Source: Salinarimonas sp.
Lineage (GTDB): Bacteria > Pseudomonadota > Alphaproteobacteria > Rhizobiales > Beijerinckiaceae
DNA length: 64,000 bases
Reading direction: 5' to 3'
NCBI GenBank assembly: GCA_020832565.1
Contig: JAFIEI010000001.1
Location: 1-64,000, forward strand
Position 1 is the first letter of the stretch; every line of letters starts with the position of its first letter. Positions 25,658-33,923 of the stretch are shown here, one piece after another. Both the position numbers and the translations under genes were made by a program. The notes beneath the pieces are model-generated. The model saw nothing but the letters and a program-made list of their open reading frames with translations. It did not search any database and had not been told where the DNA came from.

Positions 25658-28159
25658 TCACTCCGAAAGCGCCAGCGTATCGATCGCCACGCCGCGCCGC
25701 CTCGCGCTTTCCACCACCGCGTTGCGCATGGTTTCGCTGCGCTTGAGCAGGCGGCGGAAGCTGGGTTCGTCGAGGACGAGGAGGGCCGAGTGGCTGATTG
25801 CCGTGACCTGCGTGCGGCGGGTCTGGCGGCTGAGCAGGGCCAATTGGCCGAACATCTCGCCGCGTCCGAGTTTGTGTTTCTGACCCGCCGTTTCCACCTC
25901 GAACGCGCCCGAGGCGATGAAGCAGACCTCACGGGGCGTATCCCATTTGCGCATCAGCACCTCGCCGGGCTGCACATAGCGCGCTTTCAGCACCTTTGCG
26001 AGTTGTGCGCGGCTTTCTTCGCTCATCTCCGAGAAGAGCGGGAAGCGGCGCACCAACTCGGTTTTCTGGACCGCGAGATCGAGCGCCGGCCGGGTTTCGG
26101 CACGCTTGCGCTTCACCGCGAGTTCCTGCTTCAGCGTGGTGTAGAGCTCGCGCCCGATCAGGCCGTCCTGGCGCAGGATGTCGTATTCGCGCTCTTCGAG
26201 CCGCAGCGAAATCCGCCGGATGAAGCGCCGCTCGATCTCTTCGGCATAGCCCGGATATTGCAGGCGCAGTCCCTCGAGGGCGGACTGAGTCTCGTCTTCG
26301 CGCCGTTTGAGGAGTTCGTGCAGCAGATCCGCGACGCGCCGGCCATGGATGCGCCGGATCTTGCTGTCGATATAGCCGTGCAGGTCGCGCAGGATCAGGC
26401 GCTGGTTGAGCATTATCTCGAACCGATCTGCCGTCATCCGGGCAAGCGGCCCCGATATCAGCAGGCGGTTATGCAGGAAAATGGCGAGGCGGTACCATTG
26501 GCCGCGCGCAAGGCTCAGGCGGCCCGAGGCGCGGTACTGGTCACGCCCGCCCGCCCGGGTGCGTTCGATCAGCCGGTCCGCGTCCGAGAGCATGCGATCA
26601 GCAAGGCGCGCCGAAATCAGCTGCTCGCGGAACGTGTCCAGAATCATGTCCCGTTCGCGGCCCGCAAGCGCGACGAGGCCGAGGGTGATGCGGTCGCGAT
26701 CGAGGATCTCGTCGACGGCCTCCGCCTTCTCCATGGCGCTGTCGAGACGCTCGGCGAAGCGCTTTGCCTCCGAGCGGACGATCTCGCGCGACAGTTCATG
26801 CCGCTTCGCGGTATTCGCCACCTCTTCGCGGACATTCGCCAGCGCCACGGCGATGACCTGGTTCGACAGGGCCCGGTCGAGCGGCGAGAGCTTGTCGAGA
26901 CCGAGAAACGAGATCACCCAGCGCAGCGTCGTCCCCTGCACCAGCAGCGTGAACAGGGTAAAGCCGGTGGCGAGAATACCCACCTCGCGCTTGATATCGA
27001 GCGGGACGCGCAGGTTCTCGGTCACGGCGAGGGCAAGCGCGAGGGTGACGGCGCCGCGCAATCCACCCCAGAGGATGGCGACCCGGTAGGGTGGCTCCAC
27101 ACGCGGTGACAGTTTCAGCAGCGTGAGAGATGGCAGCACGAGATACAGCATGAACAGCCGCGCCGCGGTCGCAGCCAGCACGATGATCCCGATCAGCATC
27201 AGGTCCCGCATTTGAATCTCGGCGAGCAGGCCGGGCACCAGCAGGGCTGCGAGCAGGAAGATCAGCGCGCCCGCCCAATGGGCGAGAACGTCCCAGACCT
27301 CGCGCAACCATGACCAGTTCGACGGCGAGAGGCGCCCGGGCCCGAGATAGTTCAGAGTCATCCCCGCCATCACCACGGCGATGACGCCCGATACGCCGAG
27401 GGAGCGCTCGGCGATCAGGTAGGTCAGGTAGGGCAGCGCGACGCTGAGCGAAATCTGCGCGAGCGGAAAGCGCCCGAGCGCGGCCATCGCCATCACGCAA
27501 ATCCGCGCCGCAACCCAGCCGACTGCGATGCCGCCCAGGATCAGGAAAGGGAAATCCACTAATGCATCGCGCAGGGTCGGATTCGGAACGCCCATCATCA
27601 CGAAGGTGAGGAAGAAGCCGAACAGGGCGATGGCGGCGGCATCGTTCAACAGGCTCTCGCCCTCGACGATTCGCGTCAGCCGCTGGGGCGCGGCGATGTT
27701 GCGAAAGATCGAGACGACGGCGGAGGGATCGGTCGTGGCGACGATCGCCCCGAGCATCAAGCATGCCATCAAAGGCAGCGTCGTGAAGGGCGTCAACGCA
27801 AAACCGATCACGAAAGTGGCGACGACCACCGCCAGAACCGCCATTACGAGGATCGGCACCCAGTCATCCGCCATGCGGCGCAGGTTCAGCCCGAGCGAGA
27901 CCTGAAAAAGCAGCGTGGGCAGCAGCACGTAGAGGAAGACGTTCGAGCGGATGCTGAAATCGAAGACCAGAAAGGTTTCGGGGATGCCGAAGAGATAGGG
28001 GCCAGCCTCGACGGCATAGATTGCGAGGCCGCCGATGATCACGCCGGTAATCGCCAGAACCACCGTGTACGGCAGCCGTGTCCTGTCGGCCAGCGGCTCG
28101 CTCAGCGAGATAATGATGAAGAGACCGGCGACGACGCCGACGATCGTGATGACATCCAT
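25658..28159 (-). CDS. NhaP/CPA1-type Na+/H+ antiporter with C-terminal cyclic-nucleotide-binding domain
   Basis: An 833-residue protein. The first 400 residues form the CPA1 antiporter with about 12 helices, including IVATTDPSAVVSIF and ESLLNDAAAIALF, whose Asp residues form the ion site, and WGGLRGAVTLALAL. A long helical cytoplasmic region follows. The last 140 residues are a cNMP-binding fold (RFPLFSEMSEESRAQL, FIASGAFEVE, LGRGEMFGQLALLSRQTRR). The canonical cAMP site has an Arg in the phosphate-binding cassette; here GEMFGQLALLSRQTRRTQ keeps the Gly-Glu and an Arg nearby, so ligand binding is possible. It would regulate pH or Na+ at the inner membrane. The size and order match the known NhaP-CNMP family. 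Confidence 0.9.
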   Translation of the reverse strand: MDVITIVGVVAGLFIIISLSEPLADRTRLPYTVVLAITGVIIGGLAIYAVEAGPYLFGIPETFLVFDFSIRSNVFLYVLLPTLLFQVSLGLNLRRMADDWVPILVMAVLAVVVATFVIGFALTPFTTLPLMACLMLGAIVATTDPSAVVSIFRNIAAPQRLTRIVEGESLLNDAAAIALFGFFLTFVMMGVPNPTLRDALVDFPFLILGGIAVGWVAARICVMAMAALGRFPLAQISLSVALPYLTYLIAERSLGVSGVIAVVMAGMTLNYLGPGRLSPSNWSWLREVWDVLAHWAGALIFLLAALLVPGLLAEIQMRDLMLIGIIVLAATAARLFMLYLVLPSLTLLKLSPRVEPPYRVAILWGGLRGAVTLALALAVTENLRVPLDIKREVGILATGFTLFTLLVQGTTLRWVISFLGLDKLSPLDRALSNQVIAVALANVREEVANTAKRHELSREIVRSEAKRFAERLDSAMEKAEAVDEILDRDRITLGLVALAGRERDMILDTFREQLISARLADRMLSDADRLIERTRAGGRDQYRASGRLSLARGQWYRLAIFLHNRLLISGPLARMTADRFEIMLNQRLILRDLHGYIDSKIRRIHGRRVADLLHELLKRREDETQSALEGLRLQYPGYAEEIERRFIRRISLRLEEREYDILRQDGLIGRELYTTLKQELAVKRKRAETRPALDLAVQKTELVRRFPLFSEMSEESRAQLAKVLKARYVQPGEVLMRKWDTPREVCFIASGAFEVETAGQKHKLGRGEMFGQLALLSRQTRRTQVTAISHSALLVLDEPSFRRLLKRSETMRNAVVESARRRGVAIDTLALSE

Positions 28160-28429
28160 GATCCGGTCGAAATCCAGGGGGTAGCGGCTCGAGAGGAACG
28201 CGCCTGCGGTGGGCCTTTTTTCTGGCCGGGGTACCGGCTCACGTCAACCGATTCGAGCTGCTCTTGCTGATTGAAACAGCTCCGAAGGCTCTTCGAGCGC
28301 TCCGGAGCTCCATCAGTTTCGTCGCCATAGTGATCACGATTGTAAACGTCTTCGCTGAGCAACCCTTTTCCAAAAGACCAAGTGTGAGGCGCGCCAGCAT
28401 GTTCCTGAAAAGGCCCAAGACTGGTAAAA

Positions 28430-28800
28430 CGTAATTTATCTCACTGAATTCGGTTCAACAAACGTACATTGCTGAGTTTCAAATGAAATGTAGCTGATGT
28501 TAAAATAATAATTATGTCACTAATAAATCATTTTTCAAAAATATACTATAAATTTTCATTATTAATACTTTATAAAAGATTATAAGTATATTATTGCAAA
28601 TAAATGAATTTCATCTAAATTTATGTGTATAGAAAATAAAAAAATTTTAATATAATTTAAATAAATTGAATTTGAAACTAAATGAAAAATATTTGTATAG
28701 GAAAAATTTATTTTTCAATTTCAGTAAGTAAGTTTTGTATTTTGTTATTAAGTTATTAACCATACAATATTATGATTTTTCTACTGTGAATTAAGCCCAC
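28430..28800. other. Extremely AT-rich noncoding block
   Basis: Within the 741-base gap 28160-28900 this segment is far outside host composition: I count 7 G/C bases in 28501-28560 and 6 in 28621-28680. No open frame of note crosses it. It lies directly upstream of the acidic lipoprotein gene and may hold its promoter. Such patches in GC-rich alphaproteobacteria are typical targets of MucR/Ros-type or H-NS-like silencers; that link is inference. The flank 28160-28430 is ordinary and shows no gene. Confidence 0.8.
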
Positions 28801-28900
28801 GTGCCTCTGCGTCGGCTGTTGGCAGGTTCAACCTGTAAAACTTCCAGAGTCCAAAATCCATCCCATCCAAGAGCGCATGAAACTGCCCCGGAGATTGGCC

Positions 28901-29815
28901 ATGACAAAATTCATTCTGAAAAAGCGCGCACTGGAAAATTTCTCACAAATCAAGAAACCGGATTATGGCACAAGTCATTTTCATCTCACGGCTCAAGTCA
29001 GTCGAATCATCATCATATTCACGCTTGGGGCTACGCTGGCCGCTTGCTCGTCGGCGCGCTCTCAGCGCGAACTCGTAGATGAGATGACTCCGGAAACCGT
29101 TCAGCCTACTGTTCAACAACAAGCGGAGGCTTCTCCTGATGGGGATGAAGAGGACGCGGAGTACAGCGAGCTTGATGCTGCTGACGATGACGATGACGAT
29201 GACGAGGATGAAGGCGATGCGGAGGATGAGGAGTCCGATTTCGTAATGGCTGAACCTGAATTTTTCCCGTCTCCCGATGAAGGCCGTCTTGATGATCGAG
29301 TCGCAGAAATTGATGCCCATGAGAACGGTGCGGAGCTTCATGAAGATGAATCTGCGGAACTGGGCGATATCCAGCGGGAACATGAATTTGCATTGGTTGA
29401 TCAATCCATCGCAGCAAATAATCTCGCATCACTAGACAGCTCAGCGGGGCCTCCTTCAGAAGTTTCTCCAGAAACTGAATCCGACGACGCACCAGATGCC
29501 CCAGCAAACGAGGTTTCCGACGAGGAAGTCACAATGGCGCGGATCATTTTTGCGGGGTCATGGAGTGCTGCCGAGCCCAGCGGGACTTCGTGCCGTATTA
29601 CGCTTTCCATGGCGGATACAGGCAACGCACTCAGCGCCTCGACTTCCGGCTGCACAAACCCACAGCTGGCTAGTGTATCTGCATGGGACCTTCGTGGCGA
29701 TACGGTTGTGCTTTACGGGGCCGGGCAGGGGGTAGCCGCGCGCCTTCTTGCCGCGCCTGGCGCAATGAGTGGACTCATTACCGAATCGGGACAGCCATTG
29801 GCCTTGTCGCGCTGA
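28901..29815 (+). CDS. Acidic lipoprotein with C-terminal Inh/Omp19-type protease-inhibitor domain
   Basis: A 304-residue protein. After an unusually long basic n-region comes a hydrophobic core (SRIIIIFTLGATLAAC) with a lipobox LAAC, C49 being the lipidated Cys. Residues 80-210 are extremely acidic, including a run of seven Asp at 95-101. The last 95 residues match the AprI/Inh (Omp19-like) beta-barrel inhibitor fold: FAGSW, two Cys (C231, C251) placed for the family disulfide, VSAWDLRGDTVVLY and LITESGQPLALS. Omp19-type proteins inhibit proteases from the outer membrane. ATG 28901 has GGAG 8 bases upstream. The long acidic linker is not usual for the family. Confidence 0.8.
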   Translation: MTKFILKKRALENFSQIKKPDYGTSHFHLTAQVSRIIIIFTLGATLAACSSARSQRELVDEMTPETVQPTVQQQAEASPDGDEEDAEYSELDAADDDDDDDEDEGDAEDEESDFVMAEPEFFPSPDEGRLDDRVAEIDAHENGAELHEDESAELGDIQREHEFALVDQSIAANNLASLDSSAGPPSEVSPETESDDAPDAPANEVSDEEVTMARIIFAGSWSAAEPSGTSCRITLSMADTGNALSASTSGCTNPQLASVSAWDLRGDTVVLYGAGQGVAARLLAAPGAMSGLITESGQPLALSR

Positions 29816-29885
29816 ACAGGTCTTTTCCAGTGGTGTTCGCGGAACTTGCGAACCAGCATCGCACATGGGTCAAAATGGAAGGTAT

Positions 29886-29922
29886 ACGCGACACGCCTGC
29901 GATACTGACTGGCGTGTCGCGT
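29886..29922 (+). terminator. 12-bp perfect inverted repeat after the lipoprotein gene
   Basis: ACGCGACACGCC at 29886-29897 pairs with GGCGTGTCGCGT at 29911-29922 around a 13-base loop, 71 bases after the lipoprotein stop. No T-tract follows, so it may be a Rho-assisted terminator, an mRNA-stabilising hairpin or a protein-binding palindrome. The remaining intergenic DNA up to 30086 shows nothing else clear. Confidence 0.45.
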
Positions 29923-30086
29923 GTGGGTGCGATCATTGGAAACGCCCCGCCTTCGATGCGACATCGATAAGTCGCATATTGCCGCTAACCGAAACGCATC
30001 ATCCTGCCTGCCGCAGGACGGCTTGTCGAAGTGCGCGTGCGGCGGTAGCGTTGGGAAGTCGGTTTTCGGCTGGTCGAGGCGCGTTC

Positions 30087-30464
30087 ATGGTCGGCTCTCG
30101 TGCGATATCCGGATTGTCCAGGGTGCCCCCGATCGTGAAGATCTGGGGCTTTCTGGTTCTGTTCGTTTCGATGCTGGGCGTCCAGTTTCCACCGAACGCC
30201 GCAGCGCCGTCCCTGAAGATCACTGACGGCGCGCATCCGGCGCTGGTATCGGAGCGCGCTCCGGGCACGGTCGATATCCGGCTCGCCCGCGCGCTCGTGC
30301 CTTCCGCACCGGCAGAGTTCGAAGAGGATACGCAGGCGCCGCCGCGCCGCAGCCTGCCTTCGCCGGTGCCGTCCTACGCAGCCGGCGAAACCGTCCGCGC
30401 GCCGGCCCTCCCGGTCGCCCGCCGCAAGGGATTCCGGGCCCGCGCGCCGCCGATCCTCGCCTGA
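30087..30464 (+). CDS. Hypothetical membrane-anchored or secreted protein
   Basis: The 125-residue reading frame has a hydrophobic segment at about 13-32 (VKIWGFLVLFVSMLGVQF), then a Pro/Ala/Arg-rich tail. A GAGG lies 8 bases before ATG 30087. The segment could be an uncleaved anchor or a signal peptide ending near NAAA. Low complexity makes homology recognition impossible. GC-rich codons fit the host, but the gene is only moderately supported. Confidence 0.45.
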   Translation: MVGSRAISGLSRVPPIVKIWGFLVLFVSMLGVQFPPNAAAPSLKITDGAHPALVSERAPGTVDIRLARALVPSAPAEFEEDTQAPPRRSLPSPVPSYAAGETVRAPALPVARRKGFRARAPPILA

Positions 30465-30592
30465 TCGCGACATTTCAAGACATCGCATGCGGTGGCAGCG
30501 CCTGTCGAAGGCCGCGCGCCGATTCGCGCGACACCGCAGATCCGGCAAAGGCATCAGGCGACCCCCAGGGCGCCATTCTCGGGACGACAATC

Positions 30593-30874
30593 ATGTCCGC
30601 AAACACACAAGGCAAACGTCTCACGCGCGCCAGCGCATATCTCATCACCATCAGCGCCGTCATCCTCGTGGGCACCGAAGTGATCGGTATTGCCGCCGCC
30701 ACGGCCTGGGCTCTCGGCGGGCTCCTTCAACTTGGCGTGCTCCTGACCTGGATCCTCGGAGCCGTCATGTGCGTTGCCGCCGCCTGGATCACCTGGATCT
30801 TCGCCCGCAATGCATGGTCGGTGGAGAAGGAGGGCCTGTCCGAACTGCCCGCATCGCCCCGCGCGCAGCAGTGA
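30593..30874 (+). CDS. Small two-helix membrane protein
   Basis: A 93-residue protein with two membrane helices (about 14-40 and 44-68) ending in WIFARNAWSVE, then a polar tail. No family recognised. The codon usage and the clean helix pattern support a real gene; the ribosome-binding site is weak (GGGAC). It is followed by about 200 bases without a recognised feature before the isochorismatase-type gene. Confidence 0.5.
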   Translation: MSANTQGKRLTRASAYLITISAVILVGTEVIGIAAATAWALGGLLQLGVLLTWILGAVMCVAAAWITWIFARNAWSVEKEGLSELPASPRAQQ

Positions 30875-31075
30875 TTCGCGGCGCGATCCGCACCCTCCAC
30901 ATCACATCACCGCCGGCGCCACGGGCGCTGGCCCGGAACGACCGGCGGTGGTCATCAGTTGGAAGGGAGGAATGCTGGCATGCTCCGGCGCAGGGTGCAC
31001 GCAGAAGAGGCGGGCAGGCGCAGGCGATGATAGAATCGCAGCCGGAGCAGCGCGAACCTGAGGAGGAGACCGATC

Positions 31076-31927
31076 ATGCATCATGATGAAGGCCCCATCC
31101 GAACCCTGCGTGAAGCGTTGGAAAAGCCGCGCAAGCATCGCGACATGGCGATCGCGCAGGAGCCGATGCCCAATCACAGCAAGACGCCCGGCGGGCCCAA
31201 CCAGACGCCGCTGGCCTTCTGGGCCGCCTGGGATCTGAAGGATCGTCCCCGCCGCATCGCGCTTCTCATGGATGATTGCCAGGAGGAATACCGGCCTTAT
31301 GCCGGCGAGATCCTGCCGCGGCTGGCGCGGCTCGTGAACGCCTTCCGCGGTCTGCGCGCCAAAAGCGACGCGGCCTGCATCGCCTGGAGCATCTGGAGCC
31401 GGCGCTTCGATGACGGCATTTCGAACGCCATGGATCGCTGGTACGGTCCGCGCGGGCTCGATCCGGATAATCCCGAGAACGCGGCTTATGTCTTTACCGG
31501 CGCGCCGGGTCTCGAACCGCTCGCCGAAATCGCGCCGACCCCGGAAGAGGTCGATCAAGGCTGGCTCTATCACGGCAAGCATCTCGACATGTTCTGGACC
31601 TTCGACGAGAAGGGCCGCTCCTATCTCGACGAGAAGCTGAAGGCGCTGGATATCGATACGATCGTCATTGTCGGGCTGTGGACGGATGAATGCGTGCTCA
31701 GCACCGCCTATGCCGGCAGTTCGCGCGGCTATGACGTGGTGGTTGTCGGTGATGCGGTCGCCACGGCAACGGCCAATCAGGAAATTGCGTTGCGCGTCGC
31801 CGATAGTACCGTGGCGAAGGTGGTCTCCACCGAGGAGTTGCTGGCCTATCTCGAAAACGGCTTCGTTGCCGGCAAGCCGGGCGCGGTCAAGGGCAAGGCG
31901 CATCCCGATGGACGCAAGGAGGGTTGA
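31076..31927 (+). CDS. Isochorismatase-fold cysteine hydrolase
   Basis: A 283-residue enzyme of the isochorismatase-like hydrolase superfamily. The three catalytic residues can be placed: Asp in LLMDDCQEEY (66/67), Lys in YHGKHLDMFW (K168), and Cys in WTDECVLSTAYAG (C206). A 55-residue N-terminal extension precedes the fold. Members hydrolyse isochorismate, nicotinamide, ureidoacrylate or similar; the substrate here is undefined. A very strong GAGGAGGAG site lies upstream of ATG 31076. No entB/pnc neighbours give a hint. Confidence 0.85.
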   Translation: MHHDEGPIRTLREALEKPRKHRDMAIAQEPMPNHSKTPGGPNQTPLAFWAAWDLKDRPRRIALLMDDCQEEYRPYAGEILPRLARLVNAFRGLRAKSDAACIAWSIWSRRFDDGISNAMDRWYGPRGLDPDNPENAAYVFTGAPGLEPLAEIAPTPEEVDQGWLYHGKHLDMFWTFDEKGRSYLDEKLKALDIDTIVIVGLWTDECVLSTAYAGSSRGYDVVVVGDAVATATANQEIALRVADSTVAKVVSTEELLAYLENGFVAGKPGAVKGKAHPDGRKEG

Positions 31928-31975
31928 GGCGATGGTTGAGCGGGTGAATCAATCCCCCGTTACCACAACCCGGGC

Positions 31976-32004
31976 TTGACGATTCGCGTATACGCAGCCT
32001 AAAA
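31976..32004 (+). promoter_or_regulatory. Candidate promoter with a 10-bp palindrome in the spacer
   Basis: TTGACG (31976-31981) and CTAAAA (31999-32004) are 17 bases apart, 40 bases upstream of the next gene. The spacer holds the perfect palindrome GCGTATACGC (31986-31995), placed where a repressor would block RNA polymerase. The -35 is near consensus, the -10 is poor, so support is moderate. Confidence 0.35.
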
Positions 32005-32044
32005 AAGCGCATTATTCCGATAGGTCGTTGCGAGAGGATTGTGC

Positions 32045-32518
32045 GTGCGCGTTCGTCGTTATGATGACGATTACCTTATTCTTGCGCGACGGCCCGGTAT
32101 CCTGGCGATCGTGCTCGCTGTTCTCATGTTCACGATGCTCGCTCTGAGCCTGCGCGCCCTGCGTGGCGGCGAGACCCTCACGGGCGTGTTTCTGCTGGTC
32201 GTTGCCGCCGTTTGCGCCGCGGGCATGGTCGCCTTCACCTCCTTCCAGCAGGTGCGCTTCGACCGCAATGCGGGCATCGTCGAGAGCCATATTCGCGGCT
32301 TCTTCGGCAGCGAGCGCGCACAGGTGCCGCTCGCCGATATCGAAGCGGCATCCCTGCGGGAGGGCAAAGGCACGAAAGGGCGCCGGTACTACCAGCCGAC
32401 TCTCCTGCTGCGCAATCCGCCTGGGGAGACTTTCGCCGTCGGCAAGGCCTTCGAACGATACCCCGAAGCCAGGGTCATGGCCGGATTGATCGAGGCATGG
32501 CTGCGCCGGGCGCGCTGA
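32045..32518 (+). CDS. Membrane protein with two helices and a PH-like C-terminal domain
   Basis: About 157 residues: RVRRYDDDYLILARRPG at the start, two hydrophobic helices (about 18-37 and 44-66), then a beta-rich region (RFDRNAGIVESHIRGFFGSERAQVPLADIEAA) resembling bPH/YdbT-like domains, and a last amphipathic helix. Function unknown. The start could be TTG 32039 or GTG 32045; GAGAGG at 32032-32037 is better spaced for the GTG. It converges on fliP. Confidence 0.6.
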   Translation: MRVRRYDDDYLILARRPGILAIVLAVLMFTMLALSLRALRGGETLTGVFLLVVAAVCAAGMVAFTSFQQVRFDRNAGIVESHIRGFFGSERAQVPLADIEAASLREGKGTKGRRYYQPTLLLRNPPGETFAVGKAFERYPEARVMAGLIEAWLRRAR

Positions 32519-32545
32519 TGACGCTCCACGCATCCGGCAGGATGT

Positions 32546-32568
32546 CGAGGGGCCGACGCTGCCCCTCG
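32546..32568. terminator. Bidirectional hairpin between convergent genes
   Basis: CGAGGGGC (32546-32553) pairs with GCCCCTCG (32561-32568), an 8-bp GC stem with a 7-base loop, immediately before the fliP stop codon. It lies between converging genes, the usual place for a shared terminator, but lacks a T-tract. Confidence 0.45.
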
Positions 32569-33327
32569 CTAGAAGAACGAGCGGATCAGCCCGCCGACAA
32601 GCAGGTTCCAGCCGTCGATCAGGATGAAGAACAGGATCTTGAAGGGCAGGGCGATCACGGTGGGCGGCATCATCATCATGCCCATCGACATGATGATCGT
32701 CGCCACCATGATGTCGATCACGAGAAACGGCAGGGCGATGATGAAGCCGATCTCGAAGCCGCGCCGCAATTCCGAGATCATGAAGGCGGGGATCAGCACG
32801 CGCAATTCGACCTCATCCTGCGGCTGCGTCGTGCCGAAGCTCTCCTCGGCGAGCTCGACGAACATGGCCAGATCCTGCTCGCGCACATGGGTGAGCATGA
32901 ATTCGCGGAACGGCTCCACCGTGCGCTCGAAGGCTTCCTCTTCGGTGATTTCGTTCTGCAGCAGCGGCTGGATGCCGTCCTGCCAGGCGCGGTCGAAGGT
33001 GGGCGCCATGACGTAGAAGGTCATGAACAGCGCCAGCGAGATCAGCACGAGATTGGCCGGGGTCGATTGCAGCCCCATCCCCGAGCGCAGGAAGGACAGC
33101 GCCACCACGATGCGGGTGAAGCTCGTCACCATGATCATGATGCCGGGCGCGATGGACAGCACCGTAAGCAGGATGATGAGCTGGACGATCCGCCCCGTCG
33201 TCGAAGCTTCGCCATCGGGGATCAGGCCGCCCAGATCGATGGTCTGCGCCTGCGCCGCAGCCCCGGTGACGAGCCATGCGGCGAGCGCCAGGGCGAGAAC
33301 GGAGAAGGTGCCACGCATCCGTGTCAT
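32569..33327 (-). CDS. fliP: Flagellar type III export gate protein FliP
   Basis: FliP is the main pore-forming subunit (with FliQ and FliR) of the flagellar export gate. The 252-residue protein has a cleavable signal peptide (to about AQAQ), the hallmark MIMVTSFTRIVVALSFLR segment, GMGLQSTPANLVLISLALFMTFYVMAP, a periplasmic loop, and the C-terminal pair EIGFIIALPFLVIDIMVATIIMSMGMMMMPP. The start ATG overlaps the fliL stop by four bases, so it is the last gene of the motE-flgH-fliL-fliP unit. fliQ and fliR are not nearby. Confidence 0.97.
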   Translation of the reverse strand: MTRMRGTFSVLALALAAWLVTGAAAQAQTIDLGGLIPDGEASTTGRIVQLIILLTVLSIAPGIMIMVTSFTRIVVALSFLRSGMGLQSTPANLVLISLALFMTFYVMAPTFDRAWQDGIQPLLQNEITEEEAFERTVEPFREFMLTHVREQDLAMFVELAEESFGTTQPQDEVELRVLIPAFMISELRRGFEIGFIIALPFLVIDIMVATIIMSMGMMMMPPTVIALPFKILFFILIDGWNLLVGGLIRSFF

Positions 33328-33884
33328 TGCACCACCAGCGTTTCCAGGATGAGTTCACGCACGCGGCCTTCCGAGCGGATCGCCGCGCGTTCCGAGAGGT
33401 CTTCGCGCAGGAATTGCAGGCCGCTTGCCCCTTCCAGGCGCGCGAGGTCGAGCGTGCGCAGATAGGCCATGATGTCGCCCGAGACTTCCGCCGCGAGACG
33501 CGTGCGGGCGGCTTCATCAGGCTCGTCCAGGATGAGCGCGATATCAGCCCGCACGAATGTCTCGCGGGGATGGCGCAGATTGGCCACGATAGGCTCCAGC
33601 CTGAACAGGCTGGTCCCCGGCGCATAGCGCAGCGGCTCCAGAACGCTCGTGCTGTCGCGGCGTTCCGAGGAGGTCACCGCGCGGTCATGCACGATGAAGG
33701 CGAGGCCAAGACCTGTTGCGCCCGCGAGCATGGTCATCATCACGAGCCCGGCGAGGAAGCCGGCACGCCCGGCGGGCTTGCCGGTCGCTCCGGCGCGGTT
33801 TCCCGACGCGCTGGCGATACCTTTGCCCGCCATGCGCGGATCGTAGACATCCCGATCCACGACCGTCGCGATCGACTTGCTCAT
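33324..33884 (-). CDS. fliL: Flagellar basal body-associated protein FliL
   Basis: FliL surrounds the stator and supports torque and swarming. About 186 residues: a cytoplasmic tail, one membrane helix (about 46-66, GFLAGLVMMTMLAGATGLGLAF), and a periplasmic stomatin-like domain (FRLEPIVANLRHPRETFVRADIALIL). ATG 33884 has GGGAAG at good spacing; a GTG at 33914 would add ten residues. The stop overlaps fliP, and flgH lies 39 bases upstream. Confidence 0.9.
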   Translation of the reverse strand: MSKSIATVVDRDVYDPRMAGKGIASASGNRAGATGKPAGRAGFLAGLVMMTMLAGATGLGLAFIVHDRAVTSSERRDSTSVLEPLRYAPGTSLFRLEPIVANLRHPRETFVRADIALILDEPDEAARTRLAAEVSGDIMAYLRTLDLARLEGASGLQFLREDLSERAAIRSEGRVRELILETLVVQ

Positions 33885-33923
33885 GATGCGCTTCCCATCC
33901 CTCGCATTGCTCACCGAGACCGA

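Noticed and set aside
28501-28760. Replication origin in the AT-rich block
   Set aside because: No DnaA-box cluster and no dnaA, parAB, gidA or hemE genes are near; extreme AT content alone is not enough.
29985-30590. Minus-strand frame of about 200 codons between the lipoprotein and isochorismatase-type genes
   Set aside because: Arg-rich with no folded pattern or ribosome-binding site; the plus-strand frame at 30087 has a membrane segment and a GAGG site and is the better candidate.
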